Source: CAVTWY01 sp963738615 (GTDB lineage Bacteria > Pseudomonadota > Gammaproteobacteria > Burkholderiales > Burkholderiaceae_C). From it: a stretch of 64,000 nt of DNA. The notes under the pieces were generated by a model. It searched no databases, was not told the origin of the DNA, and saw nothing but the letters and a program-made list of their open reading frames with translations. The position numbers and the translations under genes were made by a program. The stretch spans positions 496,001 to 560,000 of the forward strand of contig CAVTXI010000019.1 in NCBI GenBank assembly GCA_963738615.1. Reading direction: 5' to 3'. Shown here piece after piece: positions 37,672 through 48,419 of this stretch. The first letter of the stretch is position 1, and each line of letters starts with the position of its first letter.

Positions 37672-38610
37672 TCACTTCAGTACGACACGCGGATCGACCA
37701 GCTTGTAGAGCAGGTCGGTGCCCAGGTTGATCAGCATCGTCAACATCGCCAGATACACCGTGGTCGCCTGGATCACCGGGTAGTCGCCGCGGTTGACCGC
37801 CAGCAGCACCTCGCGCCCCAGCCCCGGGATCGAGAAGAACTGCTCGATCAGGAACGAGCCCACGAAGATGCCCGGCAGGTTGTAGCCGATGTTCGTCAGC
37901 ACCGGGATCAGCGCGTTGCGCAGCACGTGCTTGAACAGCACCGTCTTCTCGGGCATGCCCTTCGCGCGCGCGGTGCGCACGTAGTCATGGCCCAGTTCGT
38001 CGAGGAAGAAGCTGCGGTACAGCCGCGTCTGCGGCGCCAGGCCCACCATCACCGCCAGCAGCGCCGGCAGCGGCACGTAGGTGATGAGGTTGGTCCAGAA
38101 CGAATCGCTCCAGCCCTGCACCGGGAACCAGCCGAGCTGGAAGCCGAAGAGGTACTGACCAACGATGATGTAGACCAGGAAGCTGATCGACAACGCGATC
38201 GTCGTGATGATCATCACCGCGCGGTCGGTCAGCGACCCACGCCGGTACGCGACCCACATCGCGATCGGGATCGCCAGCATGGTGTCGAGGATCAGGATCG
38301 GCACCATCACCGTCAACGTGGCCGGCAAGCGCGTGGCGAACAGGTTCGACACCGCTTCGTTCGTGGCCCAGCTCTTGCCCCAGTCGAGGGTGAAGATCTG
38401 CTTGATGAAGATGCCCAGCTGCACCCACCACGGTTGGTCCAGGCCAAGCTGCTGGCGGATGGCGGTGATCTGCTCGGCCGTCGCGTTCAGGCCGCCGAGG
38501 ATGATCGCCGGGTCGGAGCCGAAGAACTTGAACAGGCAGAACACCAGCACGATGACGCCCAGCAGCGTCGGCACCATCTGCCACAAGCGTCGGACGATGT
38601 AGGCGAACAT
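37672..38610 (-). CDS. Peptide/nickel-type ABC transporter permease 1 (DppB-like)
   Basis: Inner-membrane protein of 312 residues starting MFAYIVRRLWQMVPTLLGVI, with six helices and the coupling motif DYVRTARAKGMPEKTVLFKH. The start at 38608-38610 matches the usual DppB N-terminus; the frame is open upstream but without family similarity. It is the first gene of the permease-ATPase operon and is divergent from the four binding-protein genes. Confidence 0.93.
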   Translation of the reverse strand: MFAYIVRRLWQMVPTLLGVIVLVFCLFKFFGSDPAIILGGLNATAEQITAIRQQLGLDQPWWVQLGIFIKQIFTLDWGKSWATNEAVSNLFATRLPATLTVMVPILILDTMLAIPIAMWVAYRRGSLTDRAVMIITTIALSISFLVYIIVGQYLFGFQLGWFPVQGWSDSFWTNLITYVPLPALLAVMVGLAPQTRLYRSFFLDELGHDYVRTARAKGMPEKTVLFKHVLRNALIPVLTNIGYNLPGIFVGSFLIEQFFSIPGLGREVLLAVNRGDYPVIQATTVYLAMLTMLINLGTDLLYKLVDPRVVLK

Positions 38611-38734
38611 GAAAGGCTGTTGCTGGAAGAAGCTCGAATGGGCGCGAGTGTAGGCGTGAGCATCCGACGCGATGGGTGGGGTCCGGGTAGGCATTTGCCC
38701 CGGGGCGACTGACTTGCGGCATGCTTGGCGTGTG

Positions 38735-40592
38735 ATGACGACAACGCTTTCCGCACGACGTGTACTGGGTGCTCTGGGTTGGCTGGCCGCATGCCTTGTC
38801 GCGTTCGCGTTGGCCGCGACGCCGCGCGACGCTGCCGCGGCAACCACCAAGGTTCTGCGCTACGCGTTCCCGGCAAGCGAGACGGGGTTCGACCCGGCGC
38901 AGGTCACTGACCTGTACTCGAACACGGTCATCGCCCATATGTTCGAAGCGCCCTATGAAGTCGAATTCCTGGCGCAGCCGGCACGCATCCGCCCCAACAC
39001 CGCGGCGGCGATGCCCGAAATTTCGGATGACTTCACGCGCTGGGTTGTCACGATCAAGCCCGGCATCTACTTCGCCGATGACCCGGTCTTCAAGGGCGTG
39101 AAGCGCGAGCTGACGGCGGCCGACTACGTCTATGCGATCAAGCGCCACTACGACCCGCGCTGGAAGAGCGGCAAGCTCTACCACTTCGAAGGCGCGAAGA
39201 TCCTGGGCCTGTCGGAGGTGCGCAAGCAGGCGATCGAGCAGAAGAAGCCGTTCGACTACGACCGCGAGGTCGACGGCCTGCGTACGCTGGACCGCTACCG
39301 GTTCGAGCTGCGCTTCGCCGAACCCAACCCGCGCTTCATCCACGAGCTGGCCGACCCGTCCGTTCGCGGCCGGGATCGCGCGCGAGGTGGTCGAGCACTA
39401 TGGCGACACGATCATGGCGCACCCCGTGGGCACCGGGCCGTTCATGCTGAAGGAGTGGAGGCGCAACTCGCGCATCGTGCTCGAGCGCAACCCCGGCTAC
39501 CGCGAGGTGCTCTACGCCGAGAACCCGCCCGCCGACGACCCGCGCCGCGTCGCCATCGCGAAGGCGCATGGCGGGGCGGCGGCTGCCGCTGGTCGACCGG
39601 ATCGAGGTCGGCGATCATCGAAGAGCCGCAGCCGCGCTGGCTGTCGTTCCTGAATCGAGGAGTACGACCTGAAGGAGCGCATTCCCGACGAGTTCTGCGA
39701 AGGCGCGATCCCCAACAACAAGCTCGCGCCGCACCTGGCCAAACGCGGCATGCAGGCGCTGCGCTACGCGCGTGCCGACGCGTCGTTGTCGTACTTCGGC
39801 GATGGAGCACCCGGTGGTCGGCGGCTACACGCCCGACAAGGTCGCGCTGCGCCGCGCGATCTCGCTGGCGGTGGACATCGACCGCGAGATCCGCATCGTG
39901 CGCCGCAGCCAGGCGATCGCCGCGCAGTCGCTCGTGCGCGCCCGGCGAATGGGGCTACGACGCGGCCTTCAAGAGCGAGATGAGCGAGTTCAGCCGCGAG
40001 AAGGCGAAGGCGCTGCTCGACCTGTACGGCTACGTCGACCGCGACGGCGACGGCTGGCGCGACCAACCCGACGGCAGCCCGCTCGAGATCGAATACGCCA
40101 CGTCGCCCGACAAGCAGTTCCGCGAGCTGTACGAGCAGTGGCAGATCAACATGGACGCGATCGGCATCCGCATGAAGCCGAACGTGAAGCAGTGGCCCGA
40201 GCACCTGAAGGCGTCACGCGCCGGCAAACTGATGATGTGGGGCGTGGGCTGGTCGTCAACGGTCCCGAGGCCGAGTGCCACCTGGCCTGGGCTACGGCCC
40301 GAACAAGGGGCAGGCGAACCACGCGCGCTTCGATCTGCCGACGTTCAACGCGCTGTTCGACAAGCAGAAACTGCTGCCCAACGGCCCCGAGCGTCAGGCC
40401 GCGATGGACGAGATGAAGCGCCTGCTGGTGGCCTACATGCCGTACAAGGTGCACGTGCACCGCATCTGGACCGACGTGACCCAGCCGTGGGTGAAGGGCT
40501 ACCACCGCAACGTCTTCGTGCGTGAGTTCTGGAAGTACGTCGATGTCGACATGGACGAGCGCGCGCGGCGCTCGAGGAGTTCGAGGCGGTGA
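38735..40592 (+). CDS. ABC transporter substrate-binding protein, family 5 (paralogue 1, several frameshifts)
   Basis: Periplasmic receptor of the oligopeptide/nickel type (DppA/OppA fold), about 615 residues. The signal peptide (MTTTLSARRVLGALGWLAAC to PRDAAAA) precedes VLRYAFPASETGFDPAQVTD. KPGIYFADDPVFKG and the C-terminal YVDRDGDGWRDQPDGSP and MKPNVKQWPEHLKA follow. The frame changes near 39355, 39580-39650, 39800, 39945 and 40275, mostly like single extra bases. The stop TGA at 40590-40592 overlaps the next start. Expected to feed the permeases at 36603-38610. Confidence 0.85.
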
Positions 40593-42467
40593 TGGGCAAC
40601 TTCGATCCCCCGGACGACGCGGCTCGCCGACGCTGGCTCGAGGCGGCCGCAGGCTTCACGGCCGGCGCGCTGCTGCCCGCGGGCGTGCTGCGCGCAGCAA
40701 CGGCACAGAGACGACAACGGCCGCAAGGTGCTGCGGGTGCTGTTCTCGAGCGCCGAAACCAGCCTCGACCCGGCACGCATCTCTGACCTGTACTCGCGCA
40801 CGGTCACCGCGCATATCTTCGAAGCGATGGTCGCCTTCGACCATCTGGCGCGGCCCGCGAAAGTCGTGCCGTGCACCACCGAGGGCATGCCCGAGGTGTC
40901 GGACGAGTTCCGCACCTGGACCTTCCGCATCAAGCGCGGCATCTATTACCCCGACGACCCGGCGTTCAAAGGCGTGCGGCGCGAACTGCTGGCGCGCGAC
41001 TACGCCTACGCGCTTCATGCGTGTGGCCGACCCAGCCAACATCTCGCCGGTCGAAGCCGTCATCGCCGACCTGGGCATCGTCGGGCTGATCGGAGCGTCG
41101 CCGCATGGCGATGGAGTCGAGAACGAAGTTCGACTACGACACGCCGATCGAAGGCTTGCAGGTGCTCGACTCGCACACGCTGCGCATCCGCTTGAAGGAG
41201 CCGCGGCCGCGGCTGGTGTCGGATACTCGCGCTGCCCGATGTGCTGGGCGCGCAAGCGCGCGAGGTGGTCGAGCACTACGGCGACACGATCGGCGAACAC
41301 CCGGTGGGCACCGGGCCGTTTCGACTGAAGTCGTGGCGGCGCTCGTCACGCATCGTGCTCGAGCGCAACCCGAGTTACCGCGAGGTGCGCTTCAACGCGC
41401 AGCCTGCGGCCGACGACGTCGAAGGGCAGGCGATCCTCGCGCAGCTTGAAGGGCCGCCGCCTGCCGATGGTCGACGAGGTCGACGTCGCCATCGTCGACG
41501 AGTTTCAGCCGCAATGGCTGGCGTTCCTGAACCGCGAGATCGACGGACTGGCCGGTGTGACAGGCAGCCTGCCAAGCCAGTTCGCATCGATCGCGATGCC
41601 GGGCAACAAGCTCGCGCCGAACCTGGCCAAGCAGGGCATCCAGCTGGTGCGCAACCTCGCGCCCGACATGACGAAGACGGTCTTCAACATGGAGGACCCG
41701 ACCATCGGCGGCATGCAGCCGGCGCAGGTGGCGCTGCGCCGCGCGATCGGCCTGGCCTACAACGTCGAAGAAGAAATCCGCAACATCCGCCGCAGCCAGG
41801 CCGTGATCGCGCAGTCGATCGTGATGCCGCACTCGCTGGGCTACGACCCGGACTTCAAGAGCGAGATGGGCGACTACTCGCCCGCACGCGCCAACGCGCT
41901 GCTCGACACCTACGGCTTCGCTGATCGCGACGGCGACGGCTGGCGCGAGAAGCCCGACGGCAGCCCGCTGCTGCTGGTGGTGAACACCGAGCCCGAGCAG
42001 ATCTACCGCGCGCACAACGAGCTGATCCAGAAATGCGCGAAGGCGATCGGCATCCGCGTGGACTTCAAGACCCAGCAGTGGCCCGAGAACCTCAAGGCGG
42101 TCGAGGCGGGCAAGTTCATGATCTGGAAGCTGGGCTGGCAGGCCGCCTATCGACGGGCTGAACGCGCTGGCGATGTACTACGGCCCGCAAATCGGCAACC
42201 AGAACCTGTCGCGCTTCAAGCTCGACGCGTTCGACCGGCTGTACGAGCGCATGCTCTCGATGCCCGACGGCCCCGAGCGCGCCGGCGCTGTTCCGCGAGG
42301 CCAAGCGCATCGGCGTGGCCTACATGCCGGTGAAGGTGAACACGCACCGCATCCTGACCGACCTGCTGCACCCCTGGGTGCACGGATTCCGCCGGCCGCT
42401 GTTCTGGCTGGAGTGGTGGCATCAGGTCGATGTCGACGTCGCCGCGCGCAAGACGGCGATGGGTTGA
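40592..42467 (+). CDS. ABC transporter substrate-binding protein, family 5 (paralogue 2, several frameshifts)
   Basis: Second paralogue. ATG 40592 overlaps the preceding stop (TGATG). The start MGNFDPPDDAARRRWLEAAA leads into AGFTAGALLPAGVLRAA, a signal-like hydrophobic stretch. VLRVLFSSAETSLDPARISD, RIKRGIYYPDDPAFKG, SSRIVLERNPSYREV, VFNMEDPTIGGMQ and FADRDGDGWREKPDGSPLLL follow. Frames change near 40710, 41020, 41110, 41220, 41450, 42160 and 42290. Ends DVDVAARKTAMG at 42465-42467. Same family role as paralogue 1; ligand unknown. Confidence 0.85.
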
Positions 42468-42480
42468 CCCACGTCATGTC

Positions 42481-44342
42481 ATGAACGCCGCTTCGACAAC
42501 GTTCGCCCGACGCGCCGTGCTGCTTGCGATGGCGCCGCTGTTGCTGGGCGTGCTGACGTTGCTTGTCAACCATGGTTGCGTCTGCACAGAACAGCGACAA
42601 CGGCAAGAAGGTGCTGCGACTGGCGTTCGCAAGGTCCGAAACGACGCTTCGACCCGGCGAAGGTCTCTGACCTTTATTCGCGCACCGTCACGCCGCACAT
42701 CTTCGAAGGCCTGTACACGTGGGACCACCTCGCGCGGCCGGCGAAGATCAAGCCGCTGACGGCCGACGGCATGCCACAGGTGTCGAGCGACTTCAAGGTC
42801 TGGACGATCAAGATCAAGCCGGGCATCTACTTCGCCGACGACCCGGCCTTCAAAGGCAGCAAGCGCGAACTGGTCGCGGCGGACTACATCTATGCGATGA
42901 AGCGCTTTGCCGACCCGGCGAACAAGAGCCCGGCAAGCGGCTTCGTGCTCGAGTTCAAGCTGTCGGGGCTGCGGGCGCTGCACGAAGCGGCGGTGAAGAA
43001 CCGCAAGCCCTTCGACTACGACACGCCCATCGAAGGCATGAAGGCGTCTGGACCGCTACACGGTGCAATTCACGCTCGAGGCGCCGCGCCCGCGCTTCAT
43101 CGAAGACCTCGCGGTCAGCGATCTGTTGGGCGCCGTGGCACGCGAGGTGGTCGAGCAATACGGCTGACGACGTCGGCGCCCACCCGGTCGGCACGGGCCC
43201 CTTCCGCCTGAAGAGCTGGCGGCGCAGCTCGCGCATCGTGCTCGAACGCAACCCCACCTTCCGCGAGGTCTTCTACGACGCCCAGCCCGCGCCCGACGAC
43301 GCGCAGGCGCAGGCGGTGTTCGCGCAGATGAAGGGCAAACGGCTGCCGATCGTCGACGAGGTCGAGGTGTCGATCATCGAGGAAAGCCAGCCGATGTGGC
43401 TCGCGTTTCTGAACGGCCAGGTCGATGCACTGGCAACGAACGCCGGCCGCGTGCCGCCTGAATTCCTCAACCTCGCGATGCCTGGCGGCAAGCTCGCGCC
43501 GTTCCTGGCCAAGCAGGGCATCGTCGGCATCCGCAACATCAACGCCGACTCGGGCCTCTTCTGGTTCAACATGGAAGATCCGACGGTCGGCGGCTACACG
43601 CCCGACAAGGTGGCGCTGCGACGCGCGATCAGCCTGGCGTGGGACGTTGACGCCGAGATCACGCAGATCCGCCGCGGCGGCATGCGCGCGCAGTCGCCGG
43701 TGGTGCCGCACACCACGGGGTTCGATCCCCAATACAAGAGCGAGATGGGCGACTACGACCCGACGCGCGCGAAAGCGCTGCTGGACACCTACGGCTACGT
43801 CGACCGCGACGGCGACGGTTGGCGCGACATGCCCGACGGCAAGCCGCTGCTGCTCGAAGTCGCGACCGAGCCCGATCAGCTCAAGCGCAAGTACGACGAG
43901 TTGTGGAAGAAGTGCATGACGCCGCTGGGCATCCGCGTGGAGTTCAAACCCGCGCAGTGGCCCGAGAACCTGAAGTCGGCCTACGCCGGCAAGCTGATGA
44001 TCTGGCAGCTCGCCTCGTCGGCGGCGGGCAAGGACGGACAAAGCGCGCTGCGGCGGCTGTACAGCAAGGGCGGCAACGCGAACCTGTCGCGCTTCAAGCT
44101 CGAAGCCTTCGACAAGATCTACCACCGCATGGAAGTGATCGAAGACGGCCCCGAGCGCGACAAGCTCTTTCTCGAAGCCAAGCGCATCGCTGCCGCCTAC
44201 ATGCCCTACCGCTACACCGCCCACCGCGCCGAGGCCGACATGCTGCACCCGTGGGTCGTGGGGTTCTACAAGCGCCCGACCTTCTGGCAGGACTGGTGGC
44301 ACCTGGTCGACATCGACTTGTCCAAGAGAGCCCGTGCACTGA
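42481..44342 (+). CDS. ABC transporter substrate-binding protein, family 5 (paralogue 3, frameshifted)
   Basis: Third paralogue, starting MNAASTTFARRAVLLAMAPL with a signal-like hydrophobic segment. After frame changes near 42575 and 42650 it reads FDPAKVSDLYSRTVTPHIFE, KIKPGIYFADDPAFKG, then (after changes near 43050 and 43165) SSRIVLERNPTFREV, VDEVEVSIIEESQPMWLAFL and DRDGDGWRDMPDGKPLLLEV. The TGA at 44340-44342 is reached only if a base near 44330 is corrected; otherwise it runs into paralogue 4. Very similar to paralogue 4 and probably the product of recent duplication. Confidence 0.85.
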
Positions 44343-44344
44343 CG

Positions 44345-46186
44345 ATGGCGCACGACACAAAAGGTGGTGTGATGCGTGCTTCGGCGCTGCTGCTGGCGGC
44401 GCTTCTCGCGAGTGCGGTCGCCCTAGCGCAGAACGGCGACAACGGCAAGAAGGTGCTGCGCCTGGCGTTCACCAAAGCCGAGACCACGTTCGACCCGGCG
44501 AAGATCAGTGACCTCTATTCGCGCTCCGTCACGCCGCACATCTTCGAAGGCCTGTACACCTACGACCACCTGGCGCGGCCGGCGAAGATCAAGCCGCTGA
44601 CGGCCGACGGCATGCCGCAGGTGTCGAGCGACTTCAAGGTCTGGACGGTCAAGATCAAGCCAGGCATCTACTTCGCCGACGATCCGGCCTTCAAGGGCAA
44701 CAAGCGTGAGCTGGTCGCGGCGGACTACATCTATGCGATGAAGCGATTCGTCGACCCGGCGAACAAGAGCCCTGGCACCGGGACCGTGCTCGAGTTCAAG
44801 CTGTTGGGGTTGCGGGCGCTGCACGAAGACGCGGTGAAGAACCGCAAGCCGTTCGACTACGACACGCCGATCGAAGGCCTGAAGGCGATCGACCGCCACA
44901 CGGTGCAATTCGCGATCCGAGGTGCCCAGCCCGCGCTTCATCCTGAATCTCGCCGAGGGCGACCTGTACGGCGCGGTGGCACGCGAGGTGGTCGAGCACT
45001 ACGGCGCCGACGACGTCGGCGCGCACCCGGTGGGCACCGGCCCCTTCCGCCTGAAGAGCTGGCGGCGCAGTTCGCGCATCGTGCTCGAACGCAACCCCGA
45101 CTTCCGCGAGGTCTTCTACGACGCCCAACCCGCGGCCGGCGACGCCGAAGCCCAGGCCGTGCTCGCGCAGATGAAGGGCAAGCGGCTGCCGATCGTCGAC
45201 GAGGTCGAGGTCTCGATCATCGAAGAAAGCCAGCCGATGTGGCTCGCGTTCCTGAATGGGCAGGTCGACGCGTTGGCGACCAACGTCGGGCGCGTACCGC
45301 CCGACTTCCTCGCGCTCGCGATGCCCGGCGGCAAGCTCGCGCCGTTCCTCGCGAAGCAGGGCATCGTCGGCATCCGCAACATCAACGCTGATGCCGGGCT
45401 CTTCTACTTCAACATGGAAGACGCGACCGTCGGTGGCTACACGCACGACAAGGTGGCGCTGCGGCGCGCGATCAGCCTGGCGTGGGACGTTGATACCGAG
45501 ATCACGCAGCTCCGCCGCGGCGGCATGCGCGCGCAGTCGCCGGTGGTGCCGCACACCTCGGGCTTCGACCCCCAATACAAGAGCGAGATGGGCGACTACG
45601 ACCCGGCGCGCGCGAAGGCGCTGCTGGACACCTACGGCTATGTCGATCGCGATGGCGACGGCTGGCGCGACATGCCCGACGGCAAGCCGCTGCTGCTCGA
45701 AGTCGCGACCGAGCCCGATCAGCTCAAGCGCAAGTACGACGAGCTGTGGAAGAAGTGCTTGACGCCGATCGGCATCCGCGTCGAGTTCAAGACCCGCGCA
45801 GTGGCCCGAGAACCTGAAGTCGGCCTACGCAGGCAAGCTGATGATTTGGCAGCTCGGCTCGTCGGCATCCGGCATGGACGGGCAATCCGCGCTGCAGCGT
45901 CTGTACGGCAAGGGCGGCAACCAGAACCTCGCGCGCTTCAAGCTCGAGGCGTTCGACAGAGATCTACGAGCGCATGGAGATGATCGAAGACGGCCCCGAG
46001 CGCGATCGGCTTTTCCTCGAGGCCAAGCGCCTGGCCGCCGCCTACATGCCCTACCGCAACACCGCCCACCGCGCCGAAGCCGACATGCTGCACCCGTGGG
46101 TCGTCGGCTTCTACCGTCGCCCGACGTTCTGGCGGGAGTGGTGGCACCTGGTCGACATCGACCTGTCGAAGAAACCCGTGCACTGA
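44345..46186 (+). CDS. ABC transporter substrate-binding protein, family 5 (paralogue 4, few frameshifts)
   Basis: Fourth paralogue, about 612 residues. The signal peptide is MRASALLLAALLASAVALAQ (ATG 44372), with a possible start at 44345. VLRLAFTKAETTFDPAKISD, DDPAFKGNKRELVAADYIYA, VDEVEVSIIEESQPMWLAFL and YVDRDGDGWRDMPDGKPLLL follow. Frames change near 44920, 45790 and 45955; the rest is continuous and ends DIDLSKKPVH at 46184-46186. The TPR-like gene begins 2 nt later. Confidence 0.87.
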
Positions 46187-46188
46187 CG

Positions 46189-46916
46189 ATGGCGAACGAC
46201 ATGAAGGACTCTTCACCGCGGCCACGCAGCCTGTGGAGTCGGCTCTTCCGCCGGGGCCGCGCACCCCAACAGGACGCGGGGCGACGAGCAGGCAGACCTT
46301 TGGGCGCCGCCGATCGGCATGGCCACGGTGCCGGGCGCGCTGGCCGACAACCCGCGACAGGCGTTCATCAACGAGGTGCGCCAGTTGCGCGCGAGCAAGC
46401 GCACCGACGAGGCGATCTTCAAGCTCGAGCGCGCGCTGCAAGACGAACCCGACGCGGGCGACCTGCACGACGAACTGCACGCGGCGTATCGACGTGCCGG
46501 CGATCCTTATGCGACGCTGGCACACGGCCAGCGCTGGGTGGTGGCACTGACCCGGGCCGGCCGCATGCGTGATGCCCTGCAAGCGCTGCGCCACCTGCAC
46601 GCGATCGACGAAGATTTCCGGCTCGATGACCCGGAAGCTGCGGTGCCGCTGGCGCAGCCTGGCCATGCAGGACAGCGCGCGCGAGCTCGCGGTGGGGCTG
46701 GTCGACGGCTTCGACCGGCGCTTTCCGGGCCACGCGGCGATGCCGACGATGTACTTCCTGGGTGCGCGCCTGCTCAGCGAGCACTGGCTTAAACACGAAC
46801 AAGCCGCGCAAATGCTCCGCAGCATCATCGCCCACTACGGCGACCACGCGGTTGCCGCCGAGGCACGGGCATACCTCCTCGCGCTCGAGGCGCTGATCGA
46901 CTCTCCACCTCCCTGA
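46189..46916 (+). CDS. TPR-like protein linked to the binding-protein cluster (frameshifted)
   Basis: About 242 residues in three frames (changes near 46275 and 46660). It starts MANDMKDSSPRPRSLWSRLF, a basic N-terminus without signal peptide, then PRQAFINEVRQLRASKRTDE, AIFKLERALQDEPDAGDLHD and later FPGHAAMPTMYFLGARLLSE. The helical repeats resemble tetratricopeptide motifs. It starts 2 nt after paralogue 4, so it is probably co-transcribed. Its role is unknown. It may be an accessory or scaffold protein for the transport locus, but that is inference. Confidence 0.65.
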
Positions 46917-46923
46917 CCGCGGC

Positions 46924-48261
46924 TCACTGGACCCGATCGTCGGCAAGCGCGTCGTCGGCAACGGCGTCGTCAGCCAACAGGTCGTCCACGCCCACGCTCG
47001 CATCGTCGTCCGACGCGTCGGCACCGATCGCCCGCAGCAGCGCCGCCGACACCTGCGCTGCAACGGCCGTGGTCGACAGCCGCATGCGGAAGTCCTGCAT
47101 CGCCGTCTGCGCGACATCGTCGCGCAGCGACTTGTTGTCCAGCAATGTCACCACGGCCTGCGCGCAATCGAACTCGTCTTGCACCAGAAAGCCGTTGCGC
47201 CCCGATTCGAAGAACAGCGGATGGTCGACGTTGTTCGACGCCACCACCGGCACATCGCCCGCAAGGTAGTCCAGCACCTTGGCGAACGACTTGCCTTCCG
47301 AGTAGGGCGAGCCTTCGATGCACGCTGGCTGCAGGCCCACCGCCGCGCGCGCGACCACGTCGAGGTAGGCCGCGTGGTCCATGGTGGGCCACGCCTTGCA
47401 CCGCAGGCCCGCAGCTTCGAGTGGCGCGAAGAACGCCGCAGCCCGCGCGTCGTCGTGGCTGCCGACGAGCCAGAACTGCGTGCGCGGACGCACGCGCGCG
47501 ACGAGCGACATCGCCCGCTGGACGTACGTCGCCTCGGCCGGGTAGTCGAACGGGCAGTCGACCGGGCTGCTGTGCGCCCAAGCGACGATCGATTCGCGCT
47601 GCGACGGCGCCAAGCGCGCGCGTGATACCGGCGCCGGTGCAGGCGCCGGTGTCGACGTCCAGATCACCTCGACGTTGGGGTTGTGGCGGCCGAGCATGCG
47701 GCCCACCGCGCGGCTACCCGCGATGACGAGGTCGCTGCCCTCGCAGCAGCCGACGATGGCGTCGCGCACGCGCGCATCCAGGTAGTCGGCGCCGTCCTGA
47801 TCGAACACGCACGGAAGGCCGGGGTAGAGGTGTGGGCGGTTCAGCGGGTGGTGGCTTTGCTGAAGCAGCAGCACGTCGGGGCGCCACAGGCGCAGCACGC
47901 GCTGACGCTCGGCCAGCGACGCCTCGGGTGTCAGCAGCAGCACGCGCCAGCCCAGACGCCGCAGCGTCGGCGCCAGACTCCACGCTCGCAGGTTGCTCGC
48001 CGGGTCCCAGCGCGGGCACGACGGCGCGATCGCGACGCTGCGGCGCGGCGACCGGCTCGACACCAGCGCCGTGCTCCACATGCGCGTGCTTTGCGCGGCA
48101 TGTTTCAGTTGATCTCTGATGCGCCTGTTGCCTGGTGACACGCCTTCGGTCATCACGCGCTGCGGCGCCGTGGGCGCGAACGCGAGGCCTTGCGATCGGG
48201 TGCCGTCAGCGCCGAGCTCGTCGCTGAGTCGCCGTCGCGGCGCGTGGGTCGTGGAATGCAT
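46924..48261 (-). CDS. Glycosyltransferase, GT-B fold (family 1/4-like)
   Basis: About 445 residues. The middle reads RPRTQFWLVGSHDDARAAAF, and the C-terminal nucleotide-sugar domain has ACIEGSPYSEGKSFAKVLDY, then LAGDVPVVASNNVDHPLFFE and ESGRNGFLV, all typical of GT-B enzymes. The acceptor and sugar are unknown. The C-terminus is an acidic tail (GADASDDDASVGVDDLLADD). The start is uncertain: ATG 48259-48261 (MHSTTHAPRRR) or ATG 48151-48153 (MTEGVSPGNRR), neither with a strong ribosome-binding site. The gene is convergent with the TPR-like gene. Confidence 0.8.
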   Translation of the reverse strand: MHSTTHAPRRRLSDELGADGTRSQGLAFAPTAPQRVMTEGVSPGNRRIRDQLKHAAQSTRMWSTALVSSRSPRRSVAIAPSCPRWDPASNLRAWSLAPTLRRLGWRVLLLTPEASLAERQRVLRLWRPDVLLLQQSHHPLNRPHLYPGLPCVFDQDGADYLDARVRDAIVGCCEGSDLVIAGSRAVGRMLGRHNPNVEVIWTSTPAPAPAPVSRARLAPSQRESIVAWAHSSPVDCPFDYPAEATYVQRAMSLVARVRPRTQFWLVGSHDDARAAAFFAPLEAAGLRCKAWPTMDHAAYLDVVARAAVGLQPACIEGSPYSEGKSFAKVLDYLAGDVPVVASNNVDHPLFFESGRNGFLVQDEFDCAQAVVTLLDNKSLRDDVAQTAMQDFRMRLSTTAVAAQVSAALLRAIGADASDDDASVGVDDLLADDAVADDALADDRVQ

Positions 48262-48419
48262 TCGTGGATGATCCACAGCGATTGCAGCAACGCCGCGTTG
48301 CCGCCACGTTCGGTTTGTAAGCAACAGTCGGTGTGACATCCGCGCGCATCGCGGCACACAGCACGCCATTAGGCGCTTGTGCGCACTGCTCGCGCAAGGG
48401 CCGCTGATATTCTGAATTG

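Larger units (their letters stand above)
38735..46186 (+). repeat. Four tandem paralogous solute-binding-protein genes (about 1.86 kb units)
   Basis: The units start at about 38735, 40592, 42481 and 44345. All contain the same ordered landmarks: VLRxxF, DPAxxxDLYSxTVxxHxFE, GIYxxDDPxFKGxxREL, RxSRIVLERNP, and DRDGDGWR followed by a G-S/K-P-L motif. Units 3 and 4 are the closest pair, nearly identical over long stretches. The junctions after units 3 and 4 share TGACGATGGCG. This is a local gene amplification next to a single ABC transporter. Confidence 0.9.

Noticed and set aside
42719..45391. An 890-codon frame joining receptor 3 and receptor 4
   Set aside because: Receptor 4 has its own signal peptide; the missing stop of receptor 3 is restored by a one-base correction near 44330.
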